From: Alphaproteobacteria bacterium
GTDB taxonomy: Bacteria > Myxococcota_A > UBA796 > GCA-2862545
Length of the DNA stretch: 64,000 nt
Reading direction: 5' to 3'
NCBI GenBank assembly: GCA_020632925.1
Contig: JACKER010000013.1
Coordinates: 124,001-188,000, forward strand
Below, piece by piece: positions 44,591-54,400 of this stretch. A program made the position numbers and the translations under genes. Each line of letters opens with the position of its first letter. The first letter of the stretch is position 1. The notes under the pieces are model-generated. The model worked only from the letters and a program-made list of their open reading frames with translations, was not told the DNA's origin and ran no database searches.

Positions 44591-45543
44591 TCGAGCTGTC
44601 GGACACGAGCCCCATCGACCGCGCCAAGGTGACGGAGGTCCTGGGCCGGGTCCGCTTCGCGGCGATCGAGGACCCCGACGATCCCGCCTTCGACGAGGCG
44701 TGGGACCTGCTCGCGGAGGGGTTCCTCGCGCAGGGCGAGCTCGAGCCGCGCGACGCGCTCGCCTCCTTCCTCCGGGAGCGGATCCTGGACTACGGCTCGG
44801 GGCTGGACGGCAGCTACCACCTGGTCGGCGCGTGGGCTGGCGACGCGCTCGTGGGCGTCCGCGACTGCTACGTCGACATCGATCACCGAGAGGGCGTCTG
44901 CATCGTCGGCCTGGCCCACGCCTACGTGGTGCCGGCCTGGCGGCGATCCGGCGTGGCGGCAGTCCTGCGCTCGATCCCGCTCGCCCTTGCACGGCAGCAG
45001 CTCGCGGCGCGGGTCGGCCGCCCGCTCCCCACCCTCGTGGTCGCGGAGATGGAGCCCGTCGACCCCGCCGATCCGAACACGGTCATCCGGCTGCTGGCCT
45101 ACGGTCGGTCCGGCTTCTCCGTGCTGGACCCCGAGCGCTTCCGATACTCCCAGGCCGACTTCTCCGAGGAGCCGCCCGTCGGGCACACGGCGCTGCCGCT
45201 GCTCGGCGTGGTGCGGCCGCTCGAGCCCGACGCCGCGGGGACGGTGCCCGAGCACGTGGCCGCTGCCTTCCCGCGCCTGTTCTACGTCTGCCACCGGCGC
45301 TTCGTGCCCGGTGCGCGGGTGGATCCGTCGGAGGCCCACGTCCGCACGCACCTCGAGCGTGGGGGAACGCCGGTCCGGCTGTTGCCGCTGCCCACCTCGC
45401 TCGACGAGCTCGAGCGGCTGGCCCCGCTGGTCCGCGGCGCCGTCTTGCCGCTGTACCCGCCGGGGCTCCGTGGACCGCACCCTGCGTGGTCCGACCCGCG
45501 CGAGGAGCTGGCTCGGGTCCGCACGGTCTTCTCGCGGCCGTGA
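44587..45543 (+). CDS. GNAT-like acyltransferase, paralogue of the 33-kb gene
   Basis: 318 residues. GTG 44587 overlaps the speE-like stop (GTGA). FDEAWDLLAEGFLAQGELEP precedes AYVVPAWRRSGVAAVLRS, an R-x-x-G-x-A acyl-CoA-binding motif, then VVAEMEPVDPADPNTVIRL. The order and wording match the gene at 32170-33081, with a longer C-terminal part here. In this operon it could acylate an aminopropylated amine, as SpeG-type enzymes acetylate spermidine, but it is larger than SpeG and the acyl donor is unknown. The phytochelatin synthase gene follows after 25 bp. Confidence 0.7.
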   Translation: MIELSDTSPIDRAKVTEVLGRVRFAAIEDPDDPAFDEAWDLLAEGFLAQGELEPRDALASFLRERILDYGSGLDGSYHLVGAWAGDALVGVRDCYVDIDHREGVCIVGLAHAYVVPAWRRSGVAAVLRSIPLALARQQLAARVGRPLPTLVVAEMEPVDPADPNTVIRLLAYGRSGFSVLDPERFRYSQADFSEEPPVGHTALPLLGVVRPLEPDAAGTVPEHVAAAFPRLFYVCHRRFVPGARVDPSEAHVRTHLERGGTPVRLLPLPTSLDELERLAPLVRGAVLPLYPPGLRGPHPAWSDPREELARVRTVFSRP

Positions 45544-45568
45544 CCTCCGGGCGGCGATACGGAGGGAC

Positions 45569-46255
45569 ATGGTCACCTTCCACCGCCGCCCCCTGCCCAC
45601 CGACCTCGTCGCGCTGGACTCCGAGCCTGGCCGCGCCTTGCTCGTCGAGGCGGTCGCCCGTGACACCGCGGCCTCCTTCTTCCCGCTGATCAGTCAGCTG
45701 CACACGCAGGCCGAGCCCGCCTGGTGCGGCCTGGGCACACTGGTGACCACGCTCAACGCCCTCGACGTCGATCCCGGGCGCGCCTGGAAGGGTCCCTGGC
45801 GCCACTTCTCCGAGGATCTGCTCATCTGCTGCAAGGCGCTCGAGGACGCCGCCACCGACGGGCTCACGCTGGTGGAGGTGGGGTGCCTGGCGCGCTGCAA
45901 CGGCGCCGAGGTGCGCGGCGTGGTGGCCGAGCCCGGGACGCTCCCCACCCTCCGCGAGGACGTGCGCGCCTGCGTGTCGACCAACACCGGCCCCTTCCTG
46001 GTCGCGAACTACACGCGCGCGGCGCTGGGCCAGACCGGTACGGGCCACTTCTCGCCGATCGGCGCCTGGCACGAGGAGAGCGACCAGGTGCTGATCCTGG
46101 ATGTCGCTCGCTTCAAGTACCCACCCCACTGGGTGCCGCTCGCGCGTCTGCACGCCGCGATGACCGACGCCGATCCGGACACCGGGCACCCCCGCGGCTG
46201 GCTGGTGCTCGAGCGGAGCGAGCAGCCGCCGGAGTCCCGCCCCCGTTGCGGCTGA
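45569..46255 (+). CDS. phytochelatin synthase
   Basis: 228 residues, ATG after GGAGGGAC. The papain-like triad is Cys53 (AWCGLGTLV), His160 (GQTGTGHFSPIG) and Asp178 (LILDVARFKYPPHWV). Cysteines 87-88 (LICCKALE), 106 and 110 (CLARC) are also kept. Spacing matches the catalytic domain of plant phytochelatin synthase (Cys56, His162, Asp180 in Arabidopsis), closer than the usual bacterial relatives. The enzyme cleaves Gly from glutathione and, in eukaryotes, joins gamma-Glu-Cys units into metal-binding peptides. The plant C-terminal sensing domain is absent. It ends the SpeD-SpeE-GNAT run, suggesting a peptide-polyamine or metal-binding product. Confidence 0.9.
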   Translation: MVTFHRRPLPTDLVALDSEPGRALLVEAVARDTAASFFPLISQLHTQAEPAWCGLGTLVTTLNALDVDPGRAWKGPWRHFSEDLLICCKALEDAATDGLTLVEVGCLARCNGAEVRGVVAEPGTLPTLREDVRACVSTNTGPFLVANYTRAALGQTGTGHFSPIGAWHEESDQVLILDVARFKYPPHWVPLARLHAAMTDADPDTGHPRGWLVLERSEQPPESRPRCG

Positions 46256-46319
46256 CAGCGCGGCGTATCGTGCCCGCAGGGCGACTGATCCGCGGAAGGG
46301 CGATCGTGCAAATAGGCGC

Positions 46320-46346
46320 TTGCCCCCCCCAACATTCGAGTATAAT
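46320..46346 (+). promoter_or_regulatory. sigma-70-like promoter with perfect -10
   Basis: TATAAT at 46341-46346 is a perfect -10 and stands out in this GC-rich DNA. A TTGCCC at 46320-46325 is a plausible -35 with a short 15-base spacer. Transcription would start near 46353, giving a ~20-base leader before the lipoprotein ATG at 46373. Confidence 0.55.
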
Positions 46347-46372
46347 CATCCCCGATCGACACGGAGGTCGTG

Positions 46373-46942
46373 ATGACGTGGCAAAGGACGTTGGCGTCGG
46401 CGGTTCTCGCCGGCACGGTGGGATGCGCGCCAGCCGAGATGGACCCGGGGGTGGACCCGAACGGGGACCCGACCCTCGCGGATCCGTCGCTCGACGGCGA
46501 CAGCCCGACGATGGCGGCGGTGGCCATGGAGGTGGCCGCTCCGGAGGTGAACCAGTCGGGCCCCGACGTGCGGTGCGCGCTGACGCTGGAGGTGGCCGCC
46601 GAGACGGACCTCGTGATCCATGCGGAGATCGAGGGCCAGCCCTTCCTCCCCCACCCCGCCGGGGACGCCAGGCTCACGCAGATGACGCTGGCGGAGTTCC
46701 GGAGCCAGTGCGAGACGGGCCCCTACTTCACGACCGATCAGCTCGCCGGAAAGGCGACGAACTTCGGGTTGGTGCCCGACCAGGAGGAGGCGGTGCTCCC
46801 CGGGGCGCAGCTGCTTGACGGGACCGTGTGGCACGTGACGTGGTTCTTCCCGGCGGCGATGGGAGGGTTCCTGCTTCCGTCCGCGACTTCCGAGATCACC
46901 GACGTGACCTTCCAGTTCACGGACGATCAGGTCGTCCGGTGA
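46373..46942 (+). CDS. lipoprotein of unknown function
   Basis: 189 residues. ATG 46373 is chosen over GTG 46370 because GGAGG at 46363-46367 then has a five-base spacer. The leader LASAVLAGTVGC has a lipobox Cys, followed by an Asp/Pro-rich linker and a beta-rich domain (RCALTLEVAAETDLVIHAEI). No family is recognised. A strong promoter-like -10 lies 27 bp upstream, so it is probably expressed well and independently of the phytochelatin synthase operon. Confidence 0.65.
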   Translation: MTWQRTLASAVLAGTVGCAPAEMDPGVDPNGDPTLADPSLDGDSPTMAAVAMEVAAPEVNQSGPDVRCALTLEVAAETDLVIHAEIEGQPFLPHPAGDARLTQMTLAEFRSQCETGPYFTTDQLAGKATNFGLVPDQEEAVLPGAQLLDGTVWHVTWFFPAAMGGFLLPSATSEITDVTFQFTDDQVVR

Positions 46943-46998
46943 TCATTGGCTTCTTGCTGGCCGGACCTCCGGCGAGCGACCGAGGTGCAGGAATTCCC

Positions 46999-47502
46999 GT
47001 GACGATCAAGGTACCGACCTCCATCGGTCCACACGCACTGCCGAAGGCGCTCCTGGATCTCCTGGAGTCCGGGCGGTGGCATGTCGAGCAGGAGGCTCTC
47101 ACGAACGTGCTGCGTCGATCCGGGGGGCCCGCCTTCGAGAGCGCGCCCTACTGCCTGGACGCCGATGAGATCGAAGGGCAGTTGTGGGTCTTCCAGGGGC
47201 TCGGACGTTTCCCGCGTCCTCCTCCGCCTGGGATCAGCGTCTGGGATGCGTATGGATTCCGCTCGTCCGCGCAGGAGCGCACACCGGTCCAACTCCCTTG
47301 GCTCGACATCGACAACGCGCTTCCGATCATTCTCTCCAGCGAGGACGGACCTGAGATCTGGCTCGACTATCGCGTCCGTCCGGAGTCCCCGCGGATCGTG
47401 GCACCAGTCGGGATCGCGACGGCGGAACGCGCACGCGACTTCGTGGTGATCGCGATCTCCTTCCAGGAGTTTCTCACGCAGCTTCGCGGTGTCGCCCACT
47501 GA
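46999..47502 (+). CDS. SMI1/KNR4 (SUKH)-like protein
   Basis: 167 residues. The C-terminal half (NALPIILSSEDGPEIWLDYR ... VVIAISFQEFLTQL) has the wording of SUKH-domain proteins, many of which are immunity proteins to contact-dependent or polymorphic toxins. GTG 46999 has AGGA seven bases upstream; a GTG at 46939 overlapping the previous stop (GTGA) would add 20 residues. Third-position GC is lower than in neighbouring genes, which suggests recent acquisition. No toxin gene is visible beside it. Confidence 0.55.
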   Translation: MTIKVPTSIGPHALPKALLDLLESGRWHVEQEALTNVLRRSGGPAFESAPYCLDADEIEGQLWVFQGLGRFPRPPPPGISVWDAYGFRSSAQERTPVQLPWLDIDNALPIILSSEDGPEIWLDYRVRPESPRIVAPVGIATAERARDFVVIAISFQEFLTQLRGVAH

Positions 47503-47586
47503 CGCTGCTCGAGTCCCGAGCGCGGTGCAGCTGAGAAGGCGCGTTCTCTGCACGGGTCCTGCACGACCGCCCGGTACGTTCGGGAC

Positions 47587-48189
47587 ATGCACACCACCGC
47601 GCTCGTCCCCGTCACCGGCTCCCCCACCTCCTGGGCCCGCGACCTCGCCGTCGTGGGTGGCGTCACCGGCGTCGCCGCGCCGTTCCTGGTCATCGGCGAC
47701 CCCGTGTTCAGCGTGGTCGCCGGGCTGGCGGGCGCGGTCTCGGGGCTCGTGCTCGGCGCGCTCGGCGTCCCCGCGCTCGAGTGGCTCCGGCCGCGGACGC
47801 CCCTGTGGACGCTGGTGCTGGCCGCGCCCCTGGTCGGTGCAGCCTGGGGTGCTGTGTCCGGCATCGCCGGGGGGCTGGTGGGCGGCGCGATGTTCGGCTC
47901 CGAGGCGCCGCTGCTCGGCGCGATCATGGGAGCGGGTGCCGGGATGGTGCAGCTCGGCTGGATGTTCCTGCCCTACACCGTCGCGTCGGTCATGGGTCTG
48001 CCTCGCTGGCCGGTGGTGCTCGGCGCCTCCGCCACGGCGCCGCTGCTCGGTTGGGTGGCCGTGGGGCTGTTCTTCTCGGCCCCGACGCTCCTGCCGCTGC
48101 TCGCGATGGCCGTGGTGCCGGTGGTGGCGGGGCTGGTGCTCGCCACCCACCTCGGGACGCCGATGACCCGATTCAATTCGCCTGGATGA
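47587..48189 (+). CDS. polytopic membrane protein of unknown function
   Basis: 200 residues with about five to six hydrophobic helices (such as FLVIGDPVFSVVAGLAGAV and GLVLGALGV, LGAIMGAGAGMVQLGWMFL and PLLAMAVVPVVAGLVLA) and short loops, rich in Gly and Ala. No family signature is recognised. The 84 bp gap before it holds nothing notable. Its 3' end overlaps the convergent, broken protease gene by 17 bp. Confidence 0.7.
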   Translation: MHTTALVPVTGSPTSWARDLAVVGGVTGVAAPFLVIGDPVFSVVAGLAGAVSGLVLGALGVPALEWLRPRTPLWTLVLAAPLVGAAWGAVSGIAGGLVGGAMFGSEAPLLGAIMGAGAGMVQLGWMFLPYTVASVMGLPRWPVVLGASATAPLLGWVAVGLFFSAPTLLPLLAMAVVPVVAGLVLATHLGTPMTRFNSPG

Positions 48190-49343
48190 TCGCGACCGCC
48201 TCGTCGTGGAAGTGGGAGGCCTTCGCACCGACGATCCGGTCGTTGGTGAGGGGTGTCGCTCTTCCCGCATGAACCGCCACGATCTCACCCTTCTCCACCC
48301 CCCTCGCACGCATCGGGGATGCTGTCCGGGCAGAAGTAGATCGGACCCCGGAGTCGCCAGGGAGCCGTCGGCCTTCAACTTGACCCGCTTGGTGGACGTG
48401 GACGTGACCTCTCCGTTGGAGATGGTGCAGGTCGAGGTGCAGGTTCAGGACGCAGTTGTCGTTGCTGTCCAGGGTGTGCGCCGGGTATCCCACTCTGGTG
48501 GACCTTGGGTCCGATGTCCTCGAAGGAATCGTCGTCGCCGTCCCACATGTCCATCTCGTCCCAGGACGTCGTGAAGGCGGTCCGCAGCTCGTAGAGCTCC
48601 CAGTCGTCGCCGAAGTCGGTGCTGGTCTGGGTCCCGCCGAAGTGGTCGCTCGCGAAGCGGTGATGGCGTCGATCGATTCGCCGTGGACATTGACGAAGCG
48701 GAAGGCGCTGGCGGGGCCGAGTCGCCGTGCTCGTCGACACCGCAGTGCGCGGCGGTCAGCACCCACCTCGCGAGCAGCAACGTGCCGGAGCAGTGAAATT
48801 CGTCGCCAGGGGTGAACAGCTTCACGACGGCTTCCTGACGGCTCGTGAAGTTGGACGTGACGCGGTTTCGCGACTCCCCGTCCCAGACCCACACCTCCTT
48901 GTTGGGCTTCGAGGTGTCACAGTTCTCCTTCGTCCACGAGTGGGGCATCCAGCTCTCGACGGTGCCCACGGGATGGTGGGATCAGGTGTCCAGTCGGCGA
49001 TCTGCTGGTTCCGGTGGCTCACCAGGGCGGGATCGAGGGGGGCGCCGTTGTCGACGGCACCGACGCGCCACCGCTCGCCATAGCGATCGTGACGCACGAA
49101 TCCGACCAGGCTCTGCGCCAGCGGCTGCGGAGGGTCGTCCGTGACCTGGTAGCTGTAGGTGGTCGCTCGGACGGGATCGTAGGGGAATCGGTCCTGTCCG
49201 TCGTACACCCAGGTGAACAGGCCCTGCTGGAACACGTTCTCGGTGGAGTGGCGCGCGTAGGACCACGTGCCGTCCCCGTTGTCGACGACAGCCTGAGCTC
49301 GAGCGGAGCCGGCGAGGAAGGCCAGGAACGTGAACAGGTGCAT
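48173..49343 (-). pseudogene. trypsin-like (S1) serine protease split by several frameshifts
   Basis: Read across frames the gene encodes a secreted S1 protease. Signal peptide FTFLAFLAGSARA is followed by a ~110-residue N-terminal region, then CSGTLLLARWVLTAAHC (catalytic His), DDWELYELRT (candidate Asp) and GDSGGP (catalytic Ser). The frame changes near 48968, 48715, 48640, 48490, 48400, 48348 and 48310. At the serine site GDSG is in one frame and GPIYFCPDS in the next, restored by one extra G in a four-G run. Start ATG 49343 has GAGGGGGG upstream. All catalytic residues survive, so the breaks may be sequence errors rather than true decay. Confidence 0.75.
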
Positions 49344-49452
49344 CGTACCCCCCTCGGGTCTGGTTGGCCGAGACAGAGGTTTGCCACGCGGCCCGCTCCG
49401 TGACATCGGTCCGCGTTCCTCCCTCCGGCACGAGACCGCGACGTCGGTCGAC

Positions 49453-50493
49453 CTACAGGCCAGGTGGGACGTTGATCGCGGTGCCGCCCCAGTCGCGCGA
49501 GGGCACCCCGATCACGAGCTCCAGCACGCGATAGCCGTCGTAGGGCTGGGTGACGTAGATCGCGTCCTGCCGGAAGCCGCCGACCCCGAGCCCCCACTCG
49601 AGCCCGTGGGCGTAGTCCCGGTGGAGCAGCCCGGACTGCAGCAGGTTCTGCACCTGGCCGCTCGGGGAGACGCGGTAGAGCGCCGCCGTGTCGTACTCCG
49701 GGATGTAGAGGTACCCGCAGATGTCGATGCCGATGGCGTCGTGGTACCCACCGGACCCCACGCCCGTCGCGAACACCGTCGGCTGGCCGATGGGCGTGAG
49801 ATCGGGGCCCACCTCGACGACGTAGATCCGACCCTGCCGGCCCGAGATCGTCCCGATGTACATGTGGGTGTACGTCAGGTCGAACTGGAGCACGCGAGGC
49901 GCCCCGAAGGGGGCGCGCCGCTGCGGAGCAGCACCTCCTGGCCCCCGGTCGCCGGATCCACCCGGAGCACCTTGTCCTGATCGGCGGCGTACAGCTTCCC
50001 GTCGGGCCCCGTGATGAGGCCGTACGGGCGCACGTCGGGGTTGATCACCGTCTTCGCGCCGGCCGGCGTGACGCGCAGGATCCCCTGGAGGCTGGCCACC
50101 GCGAGGTCGCCGTTCGGCAGCCAGGTCATCTGTTGCGTCTCGCCGACGTTCGGCACGAAGGGGCCGATGCCACCATAGGCGTCGGCGCGCATGAGGTCGC
50201 CGAACGCGCCCTGGCCGATCACGTAGCCGTCATCGGTGAACGCGAGGTCGTGGTACCCCTTGGGGCCGACGATCTCCTGCTGCGACACGATCTGGACCGG
50301 GATCCGGTCGCAGTCGATGACGCGCTCCTCCACGCCGGTGTCCGCGGTCGGCGTGGTCGCGCCCGTGTCCCCGGTCTCGGGCGGCGTGGAGATCGTGGGC
50401 ACGGGGGCGTGGTCGGCGCAGGCGACGTCGGACGGGCGGGGTCGTCGGCGTCGATCCCGGATCACCGCTGCAGGCCAGCCACCAGATCCACAT
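49453..50493 (-). CDS. lipoprotein beta-propeller (NHL/SMP30-like), frameshifted
   Basis: Read across frames the product begins WIWWLACSGDPGSTP, a short lipobox leader, then a Thr/Pro linker and propeller blades (GLITGPDGKLYAADQDKVLR and IGIDICGYLYIPEYDTAALYR) as in NHL/SMP30-type proteins. Frame changes occur near 50438 and 49908; the latter is at a five-C run where one more C would join GAPFGAPRVLQFDL. The start ATG 50493 faces the LysR-type gene 64 bp away. If repaired, the protein is about 345 residues and probably an envelope lipoprotein binding a small ligand or lactone. Confidence 0.65.
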
Positions 50494-50556
50494 GGCGGCC
50501 CAGGTAGGCCGGGGACAATGGCGTGTCAAACGGGTACGAACGCTCCGGGAGCGCCC

Positions 50557-51419
50557 GTGAACCTGAACGACCTGGACACCTTCGTCGCCGTCGTCGAGGC
50601 GGGACGTTCACCGGCGCCGCGGCGAAGCTCGGCGTGCCGAAGTCCACGATCAGCCGACGGGTCGCGCGGCTCGAGGAGGAGCTGGGCGTGGCGCTCCTGA
50701 GCCGCTCCTCCCGCTCCTTCGAGATCTCCGACGACGGGCGCACGCTGTACGACCGCTGCGTGGCCGCGCTGCGCGACATCGCCGACGTGGAGCGGGACCT
50801 CGCGGACTCCGACCGCTCGCCGCGGGGCCGGCTGCGGGTCACGGCCTCCATCGACTTCGGGAGCACGACCTGGGTCGCCGAGCTGCTCGCCGCCTATGCC
50901 GAGCGCTGCCCCGAGGTCCGCGTGGACCTGCAGATCACGAACCGGGTCGTCGATCTGCTCGAGGAGGACGTGGATATCGGGTTCCGGACGCACGCGCGCC
51001 CGCTGCCGAGCCGCGACGACCTCGTGGCGCGCGCCATCGGCCAGGTGCGGCTCGGGGCCTGGGCGAGCCCCGCCTACCTCGCGGGACACGGCGAGCCGAG
51101 CGACGTCGAGGACCTCCGCGGACACCGGACGGTGGTGCACGGCCGGAACGACGTGGGCGCCTGGCCCGTGGCCCCCTCGCTGACCGCCGACGACTACCAG
51201 CCGGTCGCGGCGATGCTGGTCGCGGGCGCGGGGATCGGCGTGCTCCCGGAGTTCGTCGCCACCCCGCACGTCGCCCAGGGCAAGCTCGTGCGCGTGCTCC
51301 CCGGGTGGACGGTGCCGCCGGCGACGCTCTCGGTGGTCTGGCTCCGCAGCCGGCACCTCGCTCCCCGCGTGCGGTCCTTCATCGACCTCGCGGTGGCGCG
51401 CGCCGACGCCGGACGGTGA
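50557..51419 (+). CDS. LysR-family transcriptional regulator, frameshifted near its start
   Basis: Starting at GTG 50557 the frame reads NLNDLDTFVAVVEAG and then shifts at a G run (50601-50603); the next frame continues GTFTGAAAKLGVPKSTISRR, the rest of the LysR HTH, followed by the effector-binding domain (RGRLRVTASIDFGSTTWVAE ...) to 51419. One missing G would restore about 288 residues. The domain order and length are normal for LysR. It is divergent from the propeller lipoprotein, its likely target, and its 3' end overlaps the giant repeat protein gene by 41 bp. Confidence 0.85.
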
Positions 51420-54400
51420 GCAGCGCGAGCCAGAGCAGGGCCGCGGGGGCTCCAGGACCGGACGCACACCCGCAGCCGTCCTTCGACGTCGGGCGCCGGG
51501 GACGCTCGGGCTCGGCGGTGTCGCCGGTGGCCCCGGGAGGGCTCGGTTCGATGCCGTTGCGGTACCAGGTCGTGCCCTCGTCCCCCGACGCGATCACGTC
51601 GGGGCGGCCGTCGCCGTCGATGTCCTCCACCAGCACGTGGCCGACGGGTCCGTCGTCGATGCGGAGGACGCGCTGCGGATCGAGCCAGAGGATCTCGAGG
51701 CCCTCCGTGGTGCCCACGACGAGCTCGGGCGGTCCGGACCCGTCGAGCTGCGCGAACGCCAGCGCGGTCGGCCTGCCGGACGAGGGCTGGAGCTGCTGGG
51801 GCTCGGACCAGCCGTCGTCGCCCGCTTCGGTCGTGTAGAGGACCTGGTTCGGGGTCCGTGTGAACACGAGGTCGTCGAGGCCGTCGCCGTCGATGTCCGT
51901 GACGGCCACCGGTGTGCTCGCCCGCCGCGTGACGAGCTCGTGCTCGGTCGATGCGACCCCGTCCGGCATGACGTAGATGGACTCGACGGCCGCCAGGTAG
52001 GCCGCCGGAGGCGAGACGATCAGCGCGCTCGGCGTGCCTCCCCACCAGCTGGGTTGCATGTCGCCGAGAGCGAGTCCGCCGTCCGCCACCCAGCTCCAGG
52101 TCCCCTCGCGGTTCGCGGCCAGCACGTCGGTGTCCCCGTCGTCGTCGAGGTCTGCCGTGGTGGCCACGATGGGGTCCGGCGACAGCGCCAGATCGACGGG
52201 GAAGACCGCGCCGTGCTCGCTCAGCAGCCAGGTGGCGGAGTAGAACCCGACCGCCAGGAGATCCTCGTCGCCGTCGCCATCCGCGTCCAGCGTGTGGAGC
52301 TCGGTGGCGGTGGACCCCTGCCACGCGATCGTCGACGAGCCGAAGCGCCCGCCGTCCAGGTGCTCGAGCCACAGCAGGTGGCCGGTCGGCGTGGCGATCC
52401 ACACATCGTCGTCCCCGTCCCCGTCGGCGTCCATCAGCGCGAGCGGGCCGTTGCTGTCCGCGCCCGCCACGATGTGGTCGGCCCAGTCGTCCAGCGGGTC
52501 CAGCAGGTCCCGGTCGGTCGCGACCTCCTGGCCGTCGACGGTGCCCCCGTGATCGCTGTCCGGGTCCGACGGGTCGGTCCCGCGATCGAGCTCGGCCCCG
52601 TCTGCGAGGCCGTCCCCATCCGTGTCCCACGCGTCCGGATCGGTCCCCAGCCGACCCTCCTCCGCGTCGGTGAGCCCGTCACAGTCCGCGTCCCGGTCCG
52701 AGGCGTCCCTGGGGTCGGTGCCGCAGTCGAGCTCCGCACCGTCCACCATCCCGTCGCCGTCGGAGTCCGGCTCCGTGGGGTCCAGCCCGTGCGCGACCTC
52801 GCCACCGTCCGACGCACCGTCGCCGTCGGAGTCGAAGGCAGTCGGGTCGGTCCCCCGGAGCGCCTCCTCCGCGTCGGTGAGCCCGTCCCCGTCGCGGTCC
52901 ATCGCGCGGTCGTCCGCCGGATCGAGCGGATCGAGCCCGAAACGGCGCTCCTCACCGTCCGACGTGCCGCCTCCGTCGGTGTCCGCGGTCAGCGCGCCGG
53001 TGCCCGAGACCCCCTCGTAGCCATCCGAGAGCCCGTCGTGGTCGGCGTCCGCGTAGGCGTGGTTCGACACGACCCCCATGGCGTCCGTGGACGAGCAGAA
53101 GGCGACGTCGATGTCCGCGTCGCCGTCGAGGTCGCCGGTGCCCATCGGCGGACCCCACCACGCGTAGACGGCCGAGACCTGCCAGTGGTCGTCGAAGCCC
53201 CTCGCGCCGTCGTTGCGCCACCACCAGGTGGCGTCCCGGCCCCGGACCCGGTCCGCGAGGACGAGGTCGGGGAGGGTGTCCCCGTCGACGTCCGCGACCT
53301 GGAGCGTGATCGGGGCGGCCCGCTCGGTCGGGAACGTGGTGAGCGCGAAGGTGGCGCCCTCGTTCCAGAGGATCCTCAGCTCGGGCGTGTTCGAGGCGAA
53401 GAGCACGTCCCGCCGGCCGTCCGCGTCCAGGTCGACGACCTCCAACCGACGCGTCGCGTGAGCCCGCGCGGCGAGCGTCTCGGGCGCCGAGAAGCCGCCT
53501 CGGCCGTCGCCGGCCGCCCACCGTAGATCGGGGCTGTCGGCGAACACCAGATCCCCGTGCCCGTCGCCGTCGAGATCGGCGAACGCGAGCAGGCCGTTGC
53601 CCCGCACCGGCAACGGGGTCGAGGTCCAGCTCCCGTCGTACGCGTGGCGGGTGTAGGCCTCGACCGTGTGATCCGTGGTGGACAACAGGATCTCGGGGTC
53701 GCCGTCCTCGTCCAGATCGCCCGTCGTCACGCCGATCACGTTCGCCGTGGCGAGCCGCGCGACGGTGGGTGGACCAGGGACCAGCCGGGTCCAGACCTCG
53801 ACCGCGGACCCTCCCCGAGCGACGACGTCGGCGCGCCCGTCCCCGTCCACGTCGCCGACCCACCACGACGTCGACGAGGTCGGGGTTCCGAGCACCTCCT
53901 CCGCCGCGAACGCCCCACCGCCCGTGCCGCGCAGCCAGGCGATGTCGCGCGAACCGTGGAGGAGGTCGAGGACGTGGTCTCCGTCGACGTCGGCGACCGC
54001 GAGATGGTCGCACCCGGGGAAGGCCCTCGGCCGGTCGGTCGACCAGTCGTCCCGGCGATCGAGCGGCTCGCGGTGCTGGTCCAGCTCGACCTCGTCGGTC
54101 AGCCCCCCGCCGTCGGTGTCGGTGTTCGTCGGGTCCGAGCCGCTGGTGACCTCCGCCCAGTCGGAGAGCGAGTCCCCATCGGTGTCGGTGAGCCTCGGGT
54201 CCGTGCCGAGCGCCGCCTCCGCCAGGTCCGAGAGACCGTCCCCGTCGACGTCGTCGAAACCGGGGTTCACCAGGACGAACACGCCGTCCGTCCCCGCCAC
54301 CACGATCACGGGGGCCGAGGTCGCGAACGGACCGACCGCGACATCCACCGGCCCGCTCACCGAGGCGAGGGTCCGCGGCGGATCGAGCCTCCCGTCCCCA

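Noticed and set aside
46999..47502. Toxin-immunity pair
   Set aside because: Only an immunity-like SUKH gene is visible; the neighbouring lipoprotein and membrane protein do not look like polymorphic toxins.
48173..48969. Several separate small genes in the frameshifted region
   Set aside because: The pieces join into one trypsin-like protease with His, Asp and Ser motifs in order, so they are not independent genes.
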